A stretch of 64,000 bases of DNA from Noviherbaspirillum sp. UKPF54 (GCF_007874125.1 NZ_CP040128.1:2542001-2606000); one strand, 5' to 3'. Positions 17,021-28,808 are shown, counted from the first letter of the stretch. Numbers and translations are program-made. Notes: generated by a model from the letters alone, not told the origin.

Positions 17021-20000
17021 TCAGATGGGTTCCGAACCCGGCGTGCGTTCGACCTCGATATGTGCCAGGTGTCGTTCCGATTCGCCGCGTCGCCGCAGCT
17101 TGTCGAGCAGCAGGTAGACGACGGGGGTGGTCAGCAGCGTCAGCAGCTGGGAAGCGATCAGCCCGCCGATGATCGCCACGCCGAGCGGACGGCGCAACTC
17201 GGCGCCCTCGCCGAAGCCGATCGCCAGCGGCAACGCGCCCAGGGCGGCGGCCAGCGTCGTCATCAGGATCGGGCGGAAGCGCAGCAGGCAGGCTTCGCGC
17301 ACCGCCGCCAGCGGCGACAGGCCGCGCGCGCGCTCGGCGTCGAGCGCGAAGTCGATGATCAGGATCGCATTCTTCTTCACGATGCCGATCAGCAGGAACA
17401 CGCCGATCAGCGCGATGACGGAAAACTCCATCCTGAACAGCAGCAGCGCCAGCACCGCGCCCACGCCGGCTGACGGCAGCGTCGACAGCACCGTGACCGG
17501 ATGCACCAGGCTCTCATAGAGAATGCCGAGCACGATGTAGATCACGATCAGTGCCGCCGCGATCAGCAGCGGCTGCTGCGACTGCGATTCCTGGTAGCTG
17601 CGGGCGGTGCCCTGGAAGCTGCCGCGCACGTTGGCCGGCATGCCGATGTCGGCCTCGGCCTGCGCGATCGCCGCCTGCGCATCGCCGAGGTTGTTGCCGT
17701 CTGCGAGATTGAAGGAAACGGTGGTTGCCAACTCGGCGTCCTGGTGGTTGACCGAAGCTGGCGTGGAGCGCTCGGCGAAGCGAGCGAACGCGGCCAGCGG
17801 CACCATGGTGGATGGCGTGGTGCTGATGGCCTGGCCGCTGGCCTGGTCGCGCAGCGCCGGGTTGATGACCTGGGATGTGCCACCGGCAGTGGATGCGGTC
17901 GATGCCGCAGTACCGGCGGCAGTGCCGTTCGCGTTGCCGGTGCTATTCGATACGGCGCCAGTCGTGGCAGCGGCCGCCGCAGTGCCGCTCCCGCTGGCCG
18001 GCACGTAGATGTCCGCCAGCGCCTGCGGGCTGCGCGTATATTCCGGCGCGACTTCCATGATCACGTGGTACTGGTTCAGCTCGTCGTAGATGGTCGCCAC
18101 CTGGCGCTGGCCGAAGCCGTTGTAGAGCGCATTGTCGATGTCGCGCATGCCGATGCCGAGCCGAGCGGCGCTTTCCCGGTCGACGTCGACGAAGGTTTCG
18201 ACGCCATTGTCCTGCTGGTCCGTATCGACGTCGGTCAGCGCCGGCTGGCGCTTCATGGCGTCGGCAAGACGGGACGCCCAGCGCCGCAGGTCGGCGCTGT
18301 TGTCGCTCTTGAGCGTGTACTGGTAGGTCGCGGTGGTCTGGCGCCCGCCCATGCGCACGTCCTGCACCGGGTTGAGGAACAGGCTGACGCCGGTCACGCG
18401 CGCCAGCTGCGGGCGCAGTCGCGCGATCACCGCCTGCCCGCTGTCCTTGCGCTCCGATACCGGCTTCAAGTTGACGAACACGAAGCCGCCGCCGGCGCGC
18501 GCGCCGCCGGTAAAGCCGACCACGGTGTCGACCGCCAGGTCGCGGTGGATGACATTGACCAGCTGGCGCAGCTTGCCCTGCATCGCCTGGAAAGAAATGC
18601 TCTGGTCGGCGCGCAGGCCGCCGTTCAACTGGCCGGTATCCTGCTGCGGGAAGAAGCCCTTGGGCGCGGCGATGAACAGGTAGACGTTGAGCCCGATCAC
18701 CGCGACCAGGATCAGCAGGATCAGCCAATGATGATGCAGCGCCCAGTCCAGGCTGCGCTCGTAGGTGCGGTGCATCCAGGCGAAGCCGCGCTCGAAAAAG
18801 CGCGATATCCGGCCCCCGCCCGGTCCGCGTTCGTCGGCACCGGGCTTGAGCAGCCAGGCGCACATCATCGGCGTGGTGGTCAGCGAAATCAGCATCGAGA
18901 TCAGCACAGCCGCCGACAGCGTCACCGCGAATTCGCGGAACAGCCGACCGACCTGCCCGCCCATGAACAAGAGCGGGATGAACACCGCCACCAGCGACAG
19001 GCTGATCGACAGCACGGTGAAGCCGACCTCGCGCGCGCCCAGGAGCGCCGCGCGAAAGCGGTCCATGCCGGCCTCGATATGACGGCTGGTGTTCTCGAGC
19101 ACCACGATCGCGTCGTCCACCACGAAGCCGGTCGCGACCGTCAGCGCCATCAGGCTCAGGTTGTTCAGGCTGAAGCCCAGCAAATACATCACGCCGAAGG
19201 TGCCGAGCAGCGACACCACGGTCGCCACCGCAGGAATGACAGTGGCGCGCGCGCTGCGCAGGAAGGCGCTCACCACCAGCACAACCAGCGCCAGTGCGAT
19301 CAGCAGCGTGACCTCGATTTCCTTCAGCGAGGCGCGGATCGAATTGGTGCGGTCCGACGCCACCTGCAGCCGCACGTCGGAGGGCAGCTGCGCCTGCAAT
19401 TCCGGCAGCAGCGCACGCACCCGGTCCACGGTCTCGATCACGTTCGCCCCCGGCTGGCGGGTGATCAGCACGATCACGGCGGGCTGGCCGTTGAACAGGC
19501 CGAGCGTGTGCGTATCCTCGACGCTGTCAATCACCTGGGCGACATCTTGCAGGCGCACTGCAGCGCCATTGCGCCAGGCCACCACCAGCCCGCGATAGTC
19601 GGCGGCGGTGGGCCGGCCGCGACCGGCGACCGCCCTGGTATAGATCTGCAGGCGCCGCCCCTCTCCTTCGACCGCGCCCTTGGGCCGGTCCGCGCTGGCG
19701 GCCTGGATCGCGGCACGCACGTCTTCCATGCTGATGCCGTTGCGGCTGAGCGCGAACGGCAGCAGTTCCACCCGCACCGCCGGCAGCGAACCGCCGCCCA
19801 GCTCCACGTCGCCCACGCCCTGCACCTGGGCCAGTTTCTGCTGCACCAGGTTCGCAACTTCCTCGTAGACCTGGCCGGGCGAGCGCGTCTGCGAGGTCAG
19901 TGCGAGGATCAGCACCGGCGCGTCCGACGGATTGATCTTGCGGTAGGTCGGGTTGCTGCGCAGCGTGGACGGCAGGTCGGCGCGCGCGGCGTTGATCGCG

Positions 20001-20329
20001 GCCTGCACCTCGCGCGCGGCGGCATCGATCTTGCGGTTGAGGTCGAACTGCAGGTTGATGCGGGTCGAGCCGTTGCCGCTGGAGGAAGTCATTTCGTTGA
20101 CGCCGGCGATGATGCCGAGCCGCCGCTCCAGCGGGGTGGCGACGCTGGTCGCCATCGTCTCCGGGCTGGCGCCGGGCAGGTTCGCGCTGACCGAGATCGC
20201 CGGGAAATCGACCTGCGGCAAGGGCGAGACCGGCAGCACGAAAAAGGCCGCGATGCCGGCCAGCGCCAGGCCGATGGTCAGCAGCACCGTGGCCACCGGC
20301 CGGCGCACGAACGGGGACGACAGATTCAC
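17021..20329 (-). CDS. mdtC: RND multidrug efflux permease, MdtC/MuxC type
   Basis: 1102 residues from a GTG at 20329 ([21 protein letters not shown]). It has the 12-helix RND plan with two large periplasmic loops; the proton-relay Asp pair is in [22 protein letters not shown] (TM4) and the Lys in [15 protein letters not shown] (TM10). The GTGA overlap with the preceding permease couples translation. The protein is about 70 residues longer than MdtC, mainly because of an Ala/Thr/Gly/Ser-rich insert in the second periplasmic part (about residues 765-845, encoded near 17800-18010). In E. coli MdtB and MdtC form a B2C heterotrimer; the same is likely here. The substrates cannot be told. Confidence 0.93.
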   Translation of the reverse strand: MNLSSPFVRRPVATVLLTIGLALAGIAAFFVLPVSPLPQVDFPAISVSANLPGASPETMATSVATPLERRLGIIAGVNEMTSSSGNGSTRINLQFDLNRKIDAAAREVQAAINAARADLPSTLRSNPTYRKINPSDAPVLILALTSQTRSPGQVYEEVANLVQQKLAQVQGVGDVELGGGSLPAVRVELLPFALSRNGISMEDVRAAIQAASADRPKGAVEGEGRRLQIYTRAVAGRGRPTAADYRGLVVAWRNGAAVRLQDVAQVIDSVEDTHTLGLFNGQPAVIVLITRQPGANVIETVDRVRALLPELQAQLPSDVRLQVASDRTNSIRASLKEIEVTLLIALALVVLVVSAFLRSARATVIPAVATVVSLLGTFGVMYLLGFSLNNLSLMALTVATGFVVDDAIVVLENTSRHIEAGMDRFRAALLGAREVGFTVLSISLSLVAVFIPLLFMGGQVGRLFREFAVTLSAAVLISMLISLTTTPMMCAWLLKPGADERGPGGGRISRFFERGFAWMHRTYERSLDWALHHHWLILLILVAVIGLNVYLFIAAPKGFFPQQDTGQLNGGLRADQSISFQAMQGKLRQLVNVIHRDLAVDTVVGFTGGARAGGGFVFVNLKPVSERKDSGQAVIARLRPQLARVTGVSLFLNPVQDVRMGGRQTTATYQYTLKSDNSADLRRWASRLADAMKRQPALTDVDTDQQDNGVETFVDVDRESAARLGIGMRDIDNALYNGFGQRQVATIYDELNQYHVIMEVAPEYTRSPQALADIYVPASGSGTAAAAATTGAVSNSTGNANGTAAGTAASTASTAGGTSQVINPALRDQASGQAISTTPSTMVPLAAFARFAERSTPASVNHQDAELATTVSFNLADGNNLGDAQAAIAQAEADIGMPANVRGSFQGTARSYQESQSQQPLLIAAALIVIYIVLGILYESLVHPVTVLSTLPSAGVGAVLALLLFRMEFSVIALIGVFLLIGIVKKNAILIIDFALDAERARGLSPLAAVREACLLRFRPILMTTLAAALGALPLAIGFGEGAELRRPLGVAIIGGLIASQLLTLLTTPVVYLLLDKLRRRGESERHLAHIEVERTPGSEPI

Positions 20330-23300
20330 TGCGCGCCTCCCGCGACCGCGCCGCGCCGCGCGGACCAGCGCTGGCCCAGGCGGTCGAAGGCGAGATAGAT
20401 CACCGGCGTGGTGAACAGCGTCAGCAGCTGGCTCACGATCAGGCCGCCGAAGATCGCCAGACCGAGCGGCCGGCGCAATTCCGCGCCCTCGCCCCAGCCG
20501 AACATCAGCGGCAAGGCGGCGAACAGCGCGGCCAGCGTGGTCATCAGGATCGGCCGAAAGCGCAGCAGCGCGGCCTGGTGGATCGCTTCGCGCGGGGCTT
20601 TACCTTCGTTGCGCTCGGCGTCGATCGCGAAGTCGATCATCATGATCGCGTTCTTCTTCACGATGCCGATCAGCAGGATGATGCCGATGATGCCGATCAC
20701 GCCGAGGTCGTGGCCGCTGATCATCAGCGCCAGCAGTGCGCCGACGCCGGCCGATGGCAATGTCGACAGGATGGTGAGCGGGTGAATGTAGCTTTCGTAC
20801 AGCACGCCGAGCACGATATACACGCACACCACCGCCGCCAGGATCAGCCACAGCTGGTTGGTGAGCGACGCCTGGAAGGCACCGGCCGCGCCGAGGTAGG
20901 TCAGGCTGGCCGAAGGCGGCAGGCCGATGTCCTTCGCCGCCTGACGGATCGCGTCGACCGCCGTGCCCAGCGCCACGCCGGAGGCGGTATCGAAGCCGAT
21001 GGTGGTGGCCGGGTATTGCGCGACATGGGTGATCTGCAGCGGCGCCGGCTGCTCCTGGATATTGGCCAGCGCCGACAGCGGCGTGGTCTTGCCGGAGCCG
21101 GTGCGCAACGGCAGCAGGCCGAGCGCGTCGGGCGTGGCCATGTCGGGACGCGCCTCCAGGATCACGCGGTACTGGTTAGTCTGGGTGAAGATGGTGGAAA
21201 TGATGCGCTGGCCGAAGGCGCTGTACAGCGCGTCGTCGATCGAGGCCGCCGTCACCGACAGGCGCGACGCTGTGTCGCGGTCGATGTTGACGAAGGCGGC
21301 CACGCCGGTCGCGCCCGCGTCGGACACCACGTTGCGCAACCGGTCCGACTCCTGCATGCGCTGCGCCAGGCGCGTGGCCCACTGCATGACGGTCGCGTTG
21401 TCGGCGCCTTCGAGCGATACGCGATACTGCGTGGGACCGGTTTCGGCGTCGATGGTCAGGTCCTGGGTCGGTTGCAGGTAGAGCCGCACCCCGGCGACCT
21501 GGGCGACGCGCTCGCGCAGCCGTTCCATGGTCGCCTGCTGGCTGTCGCTCCTGCCCGGCTTCAGGTTGATCAGCATGCTGCCGGTGTGCAGCATCGCATT
21601 GCTGGCAGCGTCGACGCCGGCCAGCGAACTGAGCGAGGCGACATCCGGGTCTTCGAGAATCACGCGCGCCGCCTCCTGCTGCAGCTGTGCCATGCGCTCG
21701 AAGGACACCGATTCCGCCGCCTCCACCCGCGCCTGCAATTGGCCGGTGTCCTGCACCGGAAACAAGCCCTTCGGAATCAGGATATACAGCAGCACGGTGA
21801 GCGCGAGCGTGCCGAGGGCCACCAGCAGCGTGAGCGGCTGGCGGTCCAGCACCCATTGCAGCGCCGCGTCGTATCGATCGATCACGCGGTCGAACCTCTG
21901 CTGCATCCAGGCGCCGAAGCCGAAGCGGTCGCCCCCCGGCCCCGCGCGCCAGCGCGCCGACATCATCGGCACCAGCGTCAACGACACCACGGCGGAAATC
22001 AGGATCGTGATCGCCAGCGTCACCGCGAATTCGCGGAACAGCCGCCCCACCACGTCGCCCATGAACAGCAGCGGAATCAGCACCGCGATGAGCGAAACGG
22101 TCAGCGAAATGATGGTGAAGCCGATCTGGGCCGCGCCCTTCAATGCCGCTTCCATCGGCCGCTCGCCCTGCTCGATGTAGCGCGAGATGTTCTCGATCAT
22201 CACGATCGCGTCGTCGACCACGAAGCCGGTCGCGATCGTCAGCGCCATCAGGCTCAGGTTGTTCAGGCTGTAGCCGAGCAAATACATCACGCCGCAGGTG
22301 CCGATCAGCGAGATCGGCACCGCGAGACTGGCGATCACGGTCGCGCGCAGGTCGTGCAGGAAGGCGAAGATCACCAGCACCACCAGCACCACGGCCAGCA
22401 CCAGCTCGATCTCGACGTGCTCGACCGAGGCGCGGATGCCGGCGGTGCGGTCGCTCAGCACGTCGACATGCAGCGCCGCCGGCAGGCCGGCCTGCAGTTC
22501 CGGCAGGCGCGCCTTGATCGCATCCACCGTCTGGATCACGTTGGCGCCCGGCTGGCGCTGCACGTTCAGGATGATGGCCGGCTTCAGGCCGGACCATGCG
22601 GCCAGCCGCACGTTTTCCGCGCTGTCGACCACCTGCGCCACATTCGACAACCGTACCGGCGCGCCGTTGCGGTAGGCGACGATCAGGTTCTTGTAATCCT
22701 CGGCGGTGAGCAGCTGGTCGTTGGCGTTGATCGAGAAGGAGCGCGACGGGCCGTCGATGCTGCCCTTGGCGCTGTTGGCATTGGCCGCCGCGATCGCGGT
22801 GCGCAGGCTGTCCAGGCCCAATCCATAAGAACCCAGCAACTGCGTGTCGGCCTGGATGCGCACCGCCGGGCGCTGGCCGCCGGACAGCGTGACCAGGCCG
22901 ACGCCCTGCACCTGGCTGATCTTCAGCGCCAGCCGGGTATTGACGATGTTCTGCACCTCGGTCAGCGGCAGCGTGTCGGAAGTGATCGCCAGTGTCAGCA
23001 CCGGCGCGTCGGCCGGGTTGACCTTGGCGTACACCGGCGGCGCCGGCAGGTCGGCCGGCAAGAGCGATGCGGATGCGTTGATCGCGGCCTGCACTTCCTG
23101 CTCCGCCACGTCCAGCGTCTGGCCGAGTCCGAACTGCAGCGTGACGATGGACACGCCGGCGGCGCTGGTGGAACTCATGCGCTGCAGCCCCGCCATCTGG
23201 CCGAACTGACGCTCCAGCGGCGCGGTGACCGTGCGGCTCATGACTTCCGGGCTGCCGCCCGGGTACAGCGTCTGCACCTGGATGGTCGGGAAATCGACCT

Positions 23301-23415
23301 GCGGCAGCGCCGACAGCGGCAGGAACTTGAAGCCGATGATGCCGGCCAGGACGATCGCCAGCATCAGCAGCGAGGTCGCGACAGGCCGCAGGATGAAGGG
23401 ACGGGATGGACTCAT
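20326..23415 (-). CDS. mdtB: RND multidrug efflux permease, MdtB/MuxB type
   Basis: 1029 residues from ATG 23415 ([21 protein letters not shown]). An upstream in-frame extension is Arg-rich, lies largely in the adaptor gene and is not real. RND hallmarks: TM4 [22 protein letters not shown] with the Asp pair, TM10 [20 protein letters not shown] with the Lys, and the N-terminal [19 protein letters not shown]. Length equals that of MdtB. It lies 43 bases after the adaptor gene and overlaps the next permease by four bases. It probably assembles with the neighbouring permease into a mixed trimer that drives drug or metabolite export with the proton gradient. Confidence 0.94.
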   Translation of the reverse strand: MSPSRPFILRPVATSLLMLAIVLAGIIGFKFLPLSALPQVDFPTIQVQTLYPGGSPEVMSRTVTAPLERQFGQMAGLQRMSSTSAAGVSIVTLQFGLGQTLDVAEQEVQAAINASASLLPADLPAPPVYAKVNPADAPVLTLAITSDTLPLTEVQNIVNTRLALKISQVQGVGLVTLSGGQRPAVRIQADTQLLGSYGLGLDSLRTAIAAANANSAKGSIDGPSRSFSINANDQLLTAEDYKNLIVAYRNGAPVRLSNVAQVVDSAENVRLAAWSGLKPAIILNVQRQPGANVIQTVDAIKARLPELQAGLPAALHVDVLSDRTAGIRASVEHVEIELVLAVVLVVLVIFAFLHDLRATVIASLAVPISLIGTCGVMYLLGYSLNNLSLMALTIATGFVVDDAIVMIENISRYIEQGERPMEAALKGAAQIGFTIISLTVSLIAVLIPLLFMGDVVGRLFREFAVTLAITILISAVVSLTLVPMMSARWRAGPGGDRFGFGAWMQQRFDRVIDRYDAALQWVLDRQPLTLLVALGTLALTVLLYILIPKGLFPVQDTGQLQARVEAAESVSFERMAQLQQEAARVILEDPDVASLSSLAGVDAASNAMLHTGSMLINLKPGRSDSQQATMERLRERVAQVAGVRLYLQPTQDLTIDAETGPTQYRVSLEGADNATVMQWATRLAQRMQESDRLRNVVSDAGATGVAAFVNIDRDTASRLSVTAASIDDALYSAFGQRIISTIFTQTNQYRVILEARPDMATPDALGLLPLRTGSGKTTPLSALANIQEQPAPLQITHVAQYPATTIGFDTASGVALGTAVDAIRQAAKDIGLPPSASLTYLGAAGAFQASLTNQLWLILAAVVCVYIVLGVLYESYIHPLTILSTLPSAGVGALLALMISGHDLGVIGIIGIILLIGIVKKNAIMMIDFAIDAERNEGKAPREAIHQAALLRFRPILMTTLAALFAALPLMFGWGEGAELRRPLGLAIFGGLIVSQLLTLFTTPVIYLAFDRLGQRWSARRGAVAGGAQ

Positions 23416-23458
23416 GATTGCCTGAAGAATGAGGACGCGGCGAACTTCGCAGCGACGC

Positions 23459-24808
23459 TCATTGCGCCGCCTCGGAACGGCGGCGGCGCTCGTTCGCCGG
23501 CGCCTGCGCGGCCCCTTCCGGCGCGGCCTGCGCCCGCTCGGCCTGGCGCCGCTCACCTGAAGGACGGCGCCCGCCCGCGCCGCCTGCCGCGCCCGCTGGC
23601 CGGTCGCCCGGCAGGTTCACGTGCGCGCCATCCTTCAGGCGGTCCGCGCCTTCGGTGATCACCTGCTCGCCGGCTTGCAGGCCGGACGCGATCTGCATCT
23701 TGTCTCCGGCCGACAGGCCGCGCGTGACCGGCCGCAGCGCGACGGTGCGCTGCGCGGCATTGAGCACATACACGAAGTCGCCGTTGCCCCCGTGGCGTAC
23801 GGCGGCCACCGGCACCACGACTGCGCCTTCGACGTTGTTCAGCTGCAGGCGCACGTTGACGAACTGGCTGGGAAACAGCAGGTGCTGATTGTTGGGGAAG
23901 CGCGCCTTGGCCTTCACCGTGCCAGTCTGGACGTCGACCTGATTGTCCATCGCCAGGAAGCTTCCGCTATCCAGCACCTCGGTGCGGGTGCGGTCGAGCG
24001 CGCTCACCGGCAATTTGGCGCCCTCGTTGATGCGCCGGCGCAGCTCGACGATGCGGTCCTGCGGCACCGCGAATTCGACATCGATCGGCTCGGTCTGGGT
24101 GATGGCGACGATGCCGTTGGCGTCGTTCGGCCCGACCACGTTGCCGACATCGACCGCGCGCAGGCCGATGCGTCCCGCGATCGGCGCGGTCACGCGCGTG
24201 TAGCCGAGGTTCAGGCGCGCCGTGCCTTCGGCGGCGCGGTCGGTCATTACCGCGCCTTCCAGCTGCTTGACCAGCGCCGCCTGCGTATCCACGTCCTGGC
24301 GCGCGATCGAATCCTGTGCCAGCAGCGTGCGGTAGCGCTCCAGCGTCTGCCTGGCACTTTCAAGCTGCGCCTGGTCGCGCCTGAGCTGGCCGCCGGCCTG
24401 CATCAGCGCCATCTCGAACTGGCGCGGATCGATGGTCGCCAGCAGCTCGCCGGCCTTCACCATCTGTCCTTCGCGGAAATGGATCTTCTTCAGTTCGCCG
24501 GAGACCTTGGCCCGCACCGTCGCGTTGGCGGTGGCGGTCACCGTGCCGAGCGCCTCCACGATCACCGGCAGGTCGGCGCGCTCGGCCGTGGCTACGCCGA
24601 CCGTGCTGGCCGGCGGCCCGCCGCGCCGCCCGGCCGCGCTGCCGGGGCCGGCCGGACCTTCCGCCGGCCGGTGCGTCAGGTACCAGGCCAGCCCGCCGAG
24701 CGCCGCCAGCGCCAGCAAGGCGACAATCACGCCGGTCAGGGATTTCCTGGTTCTGCCCTTGGTTCTGCCTTTAGGCAATTCGAGCTGCGTTTCTGGTTGC
24801 GGTTTCAT
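23459..24808 (-). CDS. mdtA: RND efflux periplasmic adaptor, MdtA/MuxA type
   Basis: 449 residues. A signal-anchor helix ([20 protein letters not shown], about residues 23-42) is followed by a Pro/Gly linker and the HlyD-like adaptor core: [21 protein letters not shown], the biotinyl-lipoyl half-motifs [20 protein letters not shown] and [21 protein letters not shown], and a coiled-coil hairpin between them. The C-terminal 60 residues are Arg/Ala/Gly-rich, which is typical for betaproteobacterial members. It bridges the RND permeases and the outer-membrane duct. It is the first gene of the minus-strand operon; the promoter must lie in the 296-base gap shared with htpG. Confidence 0.94.
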   Translation of the reverse strand: MKPQPETQLELPKGRTKGRTRKSLTGVIVALLALAALGGLAWYLTHRPAEGPAGPGSAAGRRGGPPASTVGVATAERADLPVIVEALGTVTATANATVRAKVSGELKKIHFREGQMVKAGELLATIDPRQFEMALMQAGGQLRRDQAQLESARQTLERYRTLLAQDSIARQDVDTQAALVKQLEGAVMTDRAAEGTARLNLGYTRVTAPIAGRIGLRAVDVGNVVGPNDANGIVAITQTEPIDVEFAVPQDRIVELRRRINEGAKLPVSALDRTRTEVLDSGSFLAMDNQVDVQTGTVKAKARFPNNQHLLFPSQFVNVRLQLNNVEGAVVVPVAAVRHGGNGDFVYVLNAAQRTVALRPVTRGLSAGDKMQIASGLQAGEQVITEGADRLKDGAHVNLPGDRPAGAAGGAGGRRPSGERRQAERAQAAPEGAAQAPANERRRRSEAAQ

Positions 24809-25104
24809 TAATTATTATTCCTTGTGCCGGCCGCCCGCGGGCCCGGCAAACGATTTCCTGCGATGGCCGCGAAGTCGAGCCCGATACCCGGTCCCGGGGC
24901 TTACCGTGAGGAATTGGGATGTTCGTTTGATTGTTGGTCTGCGCCCAATGTTCGCGTTTTTTTGTATCCCGCAATTGTCGGCAGACGGGAGATTTGTATC
25001 GAAGTGTTGAAAAACGTTAAAAAGCTGGCATCGCGCGTCTTGAAATTCTTCAACTAAACCCTATATCGCCTAAAACCTTATGTTCATCGACTCTTGAGGT
25101 AAAA
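24809..25104. other. Intergenic region between efflux operon and htpG
   Basis: About 296 bases with the divergent promoters of mdtA and htpG. The htpG side holds the sigma-32-like promoter described separately. On the mdtA side I see no convincing regulator site; a GC-rich stretch with GGCCGCCCGCGGGCCCGG (about 24828-24846) can fold into a short hairpin in the mdtA leader. Confidence 0.5.
25038..25068 (+). promoter_or_regulatory. Heat-shock (sigma-32-like) promoter of htpG
   Basis: CTTGAAA (25038-25044) and CCCTATAT (25058-25065), 13 bases apart, match the sigma-32 consensus CTTGAAA-N(11-16)-CCCATnT closely. A start site near 25073 would leave a leader of about 30 bases with the GAGGT ribosome-binding site before the ATG at 25105. 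Confidence 0.75.
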
Positions 25105-27018
25105 ATGGCTGCAACCGAAAAGCAAACCCTGGGTTTTCAGGCAGAAGTCAAACAGCTGCTGCACCTGATGATTCATTCCTTGTATTCGAACAAGGAGATT
25201 TTCCTGCGCGAGCTGATCTCCAACGCGTCCGACGCCGCCGACAAGCTGCGCTTCGAGGCGATCAACAACGCCGCCCTGTTCGAAAACGACCCGGACCTGA
25301 AGATCCGCGTCACCTTCGACAAGGCCGCGCGCACCATCACCATTTCCGATAACGGCATCGGCATGAGCCGCGAGGAAGCGATCGAGCACCTCGGCACCAT
25401 CGCCAAGTCCGGCACCAAGGAATTCTTCTCCAAGCTGTCCGGCGACCAGCAGAAGGATGCGGCGCTGATCGGCCAATTCGGCGTGGGCTTCTACTCCGCC
25501 TTCATCGTGGCCGACAGGATCACGGTCGAAAGCCGCCGCGCCGGGCTGCCGGCCGGCCAGGGCGTGCGCTGGGAATCGGCCGGCGAAGGCGACTTTTCCG
25601 TCGAACAGATCGAAAAAGCCGCGCGCGGCACCGACATCATCCTGCACCTGCGCGAGGGCGAGGATGAATTCCTGTCGAACTGGAAGCTGAAATCGACCAT
25701 CCGCAAGTATTCCGACCACATCTCGCTGCCTATCCTGATGCAGAAGGAGGAATGGGACGACGAGAAGAAGGAAACCGTCATCAAGGACGAGTTCGAGACC
25801 ATCAACCAGGCCAGCGCCCTGTGGACCCGCAACAAGTCGGACATCACGCCGGAGCAGTACACCGAGTTCTACAAGCACGTTTCGCATGATTTCGAAGCGC
25901 CGCTGGCGCACACCCACAACCGCGTGGAAGGCCGCAGCGAGTACATCCAGCTGCTGTACATCCCGGCGCGCGCGCCGTTCGACATGTGGGACCGCAACAA
26001 GCGCGGCGGCATCAAGCTGTACGTCAAGCGCGTATTCATCATGGACGACGCCGAGCAGCTGATGCCGGTCTACCTGCGCTTCGTGAAGGGCGTGATCGAC
26101 TCGGCCGACCTGCCGCTGAACGTCTCGCGCGAAATCCTGCAGGAGTCGCGCGACATCCGCGTCATCCGCGAAGGCTCGACCAAGCGCGTGCTGGGCCTGC
26201 TGGAAGAGCTGGCCAACGGCGAGGAGCAGGAACAGAAGGACAAGTACGCGACCTTCTGGAAGGAATTCGGCCAGGTGTTGAAGGAAGGCATCGGCGAAGA
26301 CCAGGCGAACAAGGACCGCATCGCCAAGCTCTTGCGCTTCGCGTCCACCCAGAACGATTCAGACGTGCAGACCGTGTCGTTCGACGACTACATCGGCCGC
26401 ATGAAGGAAGGCCAGGACAAGATCTACTACATCACTGCCGATTCCTACGCGGCGGCGAAGAACAGCCCGCACCTGGAAATCTTCCGCAAGAAAGGCGTGG
26501 AAGTGCTGCTGATGACCGACCGCGTCGACGAGTGGATGCTGTCCTTCCTGCATGAAGTGGAAGGCAAGGAACTGGTGTCGGTGGCCAAGGGCGACCTCGA
26601 CCTCGGCAAGCTGGAAGACGAGGCCGAAAAGAAGCAGCACGAGGAAACCGAGAACCAGTACAAGGACCTGGTCGAAAAGATGAAGAAGGCACTGGACGCC
26701 AAGGCCAAGGAGGTGCGCGTCACCTTCCGCCTGACCGATTCGCCGGCCTGCCTGGTGGCGGACGAGAATGAACTGTCCGGGAACCTGGTGCGCATGCTGA
26801 AGGCGGCGGGACAGAACGCGCCGGAGTCCAAGCCCATCCTGGAGATCAACCCGGACCATCCGCTGGTGCAGCGCCTGAAGTACGAGGAAGCGAAGTTCGA
26901 CGACTGGGCCAACATCCTGTTCGACCAGGCGATGCTGGCCGAAGGCGGCATGCTGGCCGACCCGGCCGGGTTCGTGAAGCGGCTTAACGAAATGCTGCTG
27001 GGGATGGCAGGGAAATAA
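25105..27018 (+). CDS. htpG: Molecular chaperone HtpG (Hsp90)
   Basis: 637 residues, normal for HtpG. The N-terminal GHKL ATPase shows [43 protein letters not shown] and [15 protein letters not shown]. The middle domain shows [19 protein letters not shown] and [14 protein letters not shown] with the catalytic-loop Arg; the C-terminal dimerisation part ends [27 protein letters not shown], without the eukaryotic MEEVD tail. It is a cytoplasmic ATP-dependent chaperone for stress-damaged and specific client proteins, acting with DnaK. The gene stands alone between a sigma-32-like promoter and an intrinsic terminator, as expected of a heat-shock gene. Confidence 0.98.
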   Translation: MAATEKQTLGFQAEVKQLLHLMIHSLYSNKEIFLRELISNASDAADKLRFEAINNAALFENDPDLKIRVTFDKAARTITISDNGIGMSREEAIEHLGTIAKSGTKEFFSKLSGDQQKDAALIGQFGVGFYSAFIVADRITVESRRAGLPAGQGVRWESAGEGDFSVEQIEKAARGTDIILHLREGEDEFLSNWKLKSTIRKYSDHISLPILMQKEEWDDEKKETVIKDEFETINQASALWTRNKSDITPEQYTEFYKHVSHDFEAPLAHTHNRVEGRSEYIQLLYIPARAPFDMWDRNKRGGIKLYVKRVFIMDDAEQLMPVYLRFVKGVIDSADLPLNVSREILQESRDIRVIREGSTKRVLGLLEELANGEEQEQKDKYATFWKEFGQVLKEGIGEDQANKDRIAKLLRFASTQNDSDVQTVSFDDYIGRMKEGQDKIYYITADSYAAAKNSPHLEIFRKKGVEVLLMTDRVDEWMLSFLHEVEGKELVSVAKGDLDLGKLEDEAEKKQHEETENQYKDLVEKMKKALDAKAKEVRVTFRLTDSPACLVADENELSGNLVRMLKAAGQNAPESKPILEINPDHPLVQRLKYEEAKFDDWANILFDQAMLAEGGMLADPAGFVKRLNEMLLGMAGK

Positions 27019-27035
27019 CCCTCTCATCCAGCCTG

Positions 27036-27074
27036 AAAAACCGCTGCCTTGCCGAGGGCATGCAGCGGTTTTTT
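27036..27074. terminator. Bidirectional intrinsic terminator between htpG and the hydrolase gene
   Basis: AAAAACCGCTGC (27036-27047) pairs with GCAGCGGTTTTT (27062-27073) around a 14-base loop and ends in a T-run on the plus strand; the A-run on the other side gives a T-run for the minus-strand gene that ends at 27076. Confidence 0.85.
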
Positions 27075-27075
27075 C

Positions 27076-27984
27076 TTATGTGCCGCTGGCGGCATTCTGC
27101 GGCCGATACCGCCCATTCCTGTGCTGCGCGCACTGTTCCAGCCAGTTCAGTGCCTGCTGCCACAAAGTTGGCTGAAATTCGGGCCGGAAGAACCCGAAAT
27201 GGCCGATGCGTTTGGCCTGCGCATCCTGCGGCGCGATATGCCGGCGCTCGACCTGCGCGTTGCGGTAGAAACTGGTCAGGCTGTCGATGCTTCGCCGGCT
27301 CAGCAGCTCATCGTCGGAAAAACTCAGGGCGAGAAGCGGCACGCGCATCCTCTCGAAACCGGCGTGCATCGGCCGGCCCTCGTCATCGACCATGTAATGT
27401 GGGCTCTTGCACCAGCGCGCCCACTGGTAAATGACGCCCTTGGGCAAATCGCCGACCATCCTCAGTTTCTTGCCGGGGAAATAGCCGAAGGCGGGCGTGC
27501 ACAGCGGCACGGCGACATACCACATGAGCCAGACCATGCGTTTCAGTTGCGGCGCGTTGTAGCGCCAGTAGCCGCTGCCGGCGGCAACCGTCAGGATGCC
27601 GTCCACCAGGTGATTGTCCGGCATGAGGGCAGGCAGCTGGCCGCCGAGCGAGTGCCCGACCAGCAGCAGCGGCATGTTTTTCTGCCAGTCCCGCGCCGCG
27701 CGCAGCGCCGCATTGTAGTCCTCGGCCCAGTCGTGCAGGTCGGCCTTGAAGCCGCGCAGCGAGCGGGAAAAGCGCGGCGGCACGGAGGCGCCCGCGCCGC
27801 GGTAATCAAAGGTCAGCACCGCGAAGCCCTGCTGCGCAAGGAATTGCGCGAACGGGAAATAGAATTCCTGCTTCACGCCCATCGCGGTCGGCATCACGAC
27901 GACCGCTTTTGCCCGGCCCGCTGGCGCAAAGCGCCTGGCGGCGAGCACATGGCCACCCTTCGTATTGACGGTAATCGCTTCCAT
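27076..27984 (-). CDS. Alpha/beta hydrolase (serine aminopeptidase S33-like)
   Basis: 302 residues from ATG 27984 (MEAITVNTKGGHVLAARRF); GGGAG lies seven bases upstream, whereas the in-frame ATG at 28017 has none. The nucleophile elbow is LLVGHSLGGQLPAL (Ser near residue 115), after VLTFDYRGAGAS; a later Asp candidate is in LALSFSDDELLS and the His in RIGHFGFFRPEFQP. These fit an alpha/beta hydrolase of the S33-like group, of unknown substrate. The residues HFGFF before the C-terminus are typical of this betaproteobacterial family. It lies 39 bases downstream of the DUF1330 gene and forms the end of a three-gene minus-strand unit controlled from the TetR divergent promoter region. Confidence 0.85.
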   Translation of the reverse strand: MEAITVNTKGGHVLAARRFAPAGRAKAVVVMPTAMGVKQEFYFPFAQFLAQQGFAVLTFDYRGAGASVPPRFSRSLRGFKADLHDWAEDYNAALRAARDWQKNMPLLLVGHSLGGQLPALMPDNHLVDGILTVAAGSGYWRYNAPQLKRMVWLMWYVAVPLCTPAFGYFPGKKLRMVGDLPKGVIYQWARWCKSPHYMVDDEGRPMHAGFERMRVPLLALSFSDDELLSRRSIDSLTSFYRNAQVERRHIAPQDAQAKRIGHFGFFRPEFQPTLWQQALNWLEQCAQHRNGRYRPQNAASGT

Positions 27985-28023
27985 CGTCAGCTCCCAAAAA
28001 AGTTCGATACCCGGCATTCCGGC

Positions 28024-28341
28024 CTACGGCATCCTTGCCATCCCGCCGACATCCTCGCCGGCGACGAGCGCGAATTCGTTGCGCGCTCCCTGCATGCGCG
28101 CCTGCCGGTACGGCCGGTACGCATCGCTCTCGTAGAAAGCCATCGCGGCATCCCTGGACGGCCATTCGACGATCAGGAAAATTCCCGGCGCCTTGCGCTC
28201 GCCCTCGACCTTCTCGACATTCGAGGTGCGCGCCAGATAGCGCCCGCCATGCTGTTCGACCAGCCTGGTCACGTCCCGTACGTAAGCCGGAATCCAGCCC
28301 TTGTCGACGATATCGATTTCAGCAACGGAGTAATACTTCAT
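28024..28341 (-). CDS. DUF1330-type small dimeric alpha/beta-barrel protein
   Basis: 105 residues from ATG 28341 (MKYYSVAEIDIVDKGWIPAYV), with CAGGAGGAGCC just upstream as ribosome-binding site. HGGRYLARTSNVEKVEGERK and IFLIVEWPSRDAAMAFYESDAYRPYRQARMQG (split here: IFLIVEWPSRDAAMAFY, ESDAYRPYRQARMQG) are the DUF1330 signature, a ferredoxin-like fold of the ABM type. The biochemical role of DUF1330 is unknown. It lies between the hotdog gene and the hydrolase gene on the same strand. The longer open frame that extends to 28860 is a shadow of the hotdog gene. Confidence 0.9.
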   Translation of the reverse strand: MKYYSVAEIDIVDKGWIPAYVRDVTRLVEQHGGRYLARTSNVEKVEGERKAPGIFLIVEWPSRDAAMAFYESDAYRPYRQARMQGARNEFALVAGEDVGGMARMP

Positions 28342-28373
28342 CCGGCTCCTCCTGCGGCAGTTGTCGGGAACGG

Positions 28374-28808
28374 CTACTTCAGGTTCATCGTAATCGTCGC
28401 GGTGAAGACGCGCTTGCCTTCGGCATCGAATGCGTCGACCGGCACATCGACATTGCCGGTATGGTCCCAGGCCACCTGTTGGCCGTTGGCGACTACCCGC
28501 ATGTCGGTTTTGGCCTTGGCCAGGTATTGCACCGCCATGCCGACCGGGATCCACTGCCGCCCTTCGGGAATCGACACCGTCGTCATGGTGCCGGCCGCCA
28601 GTTCGGCCGCGTTGCACAGCGCGATCGCATGGACCGTGCCGATGTGGTTGTGGACTTCGCGGCGGTTGGCGAACGTGACTTCCGCATAGCCCGGCCGCAG
28701 TTCGGTAAAGGTCGGATCGATGGTCGCGAAATACGGCGCGAAGCCGGTGACCGCCTTGCTGAACGCCTGATTGCCCATGTTCTGAAACATGCCCAGTACC
28801 TGATTCAT
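28374..28808 (-). CDS. Hotdog-fold protein, DUF4442/PaaI thioesterase-like
   Basis: 144 residues. RREVHNHIGTVHAIALCNAAELAAGTM is the hotdog helix region (quoted in parts: RREVHNHIGTVHAI, ALCNAAELAAGTM), with the HNHIGTVHA motif in place of the usual HxxxxFG of PaaI thioesterases; WIPVGMAVQYLAKAKTDMRV is the following strand. This is the DUF4442 subgroup, putatively an acyl-CoA thioesterase or acyl-binding protein. It is the first gene of the minus-strand unit and receives the minus-strand promoter at 28911-28939. Together with the hydrolase this suggests a TetR-controlled lipid- or ester-related function, as an inference. Confidence 0.85.
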   Translation of the reverse strand: MNQVLGMFQNMGNQAFSKAVTGFAPYFATIDPTFTELRPGYAEVTFANRREVHNHIGTVHAIALCNAAELAAGTMTTVSIPEGRQWIPVGMAVQYLAKAKTDMRVVANGQQVAWDHTGNVDVPVDAFDAEGKRVFTATITMNLK

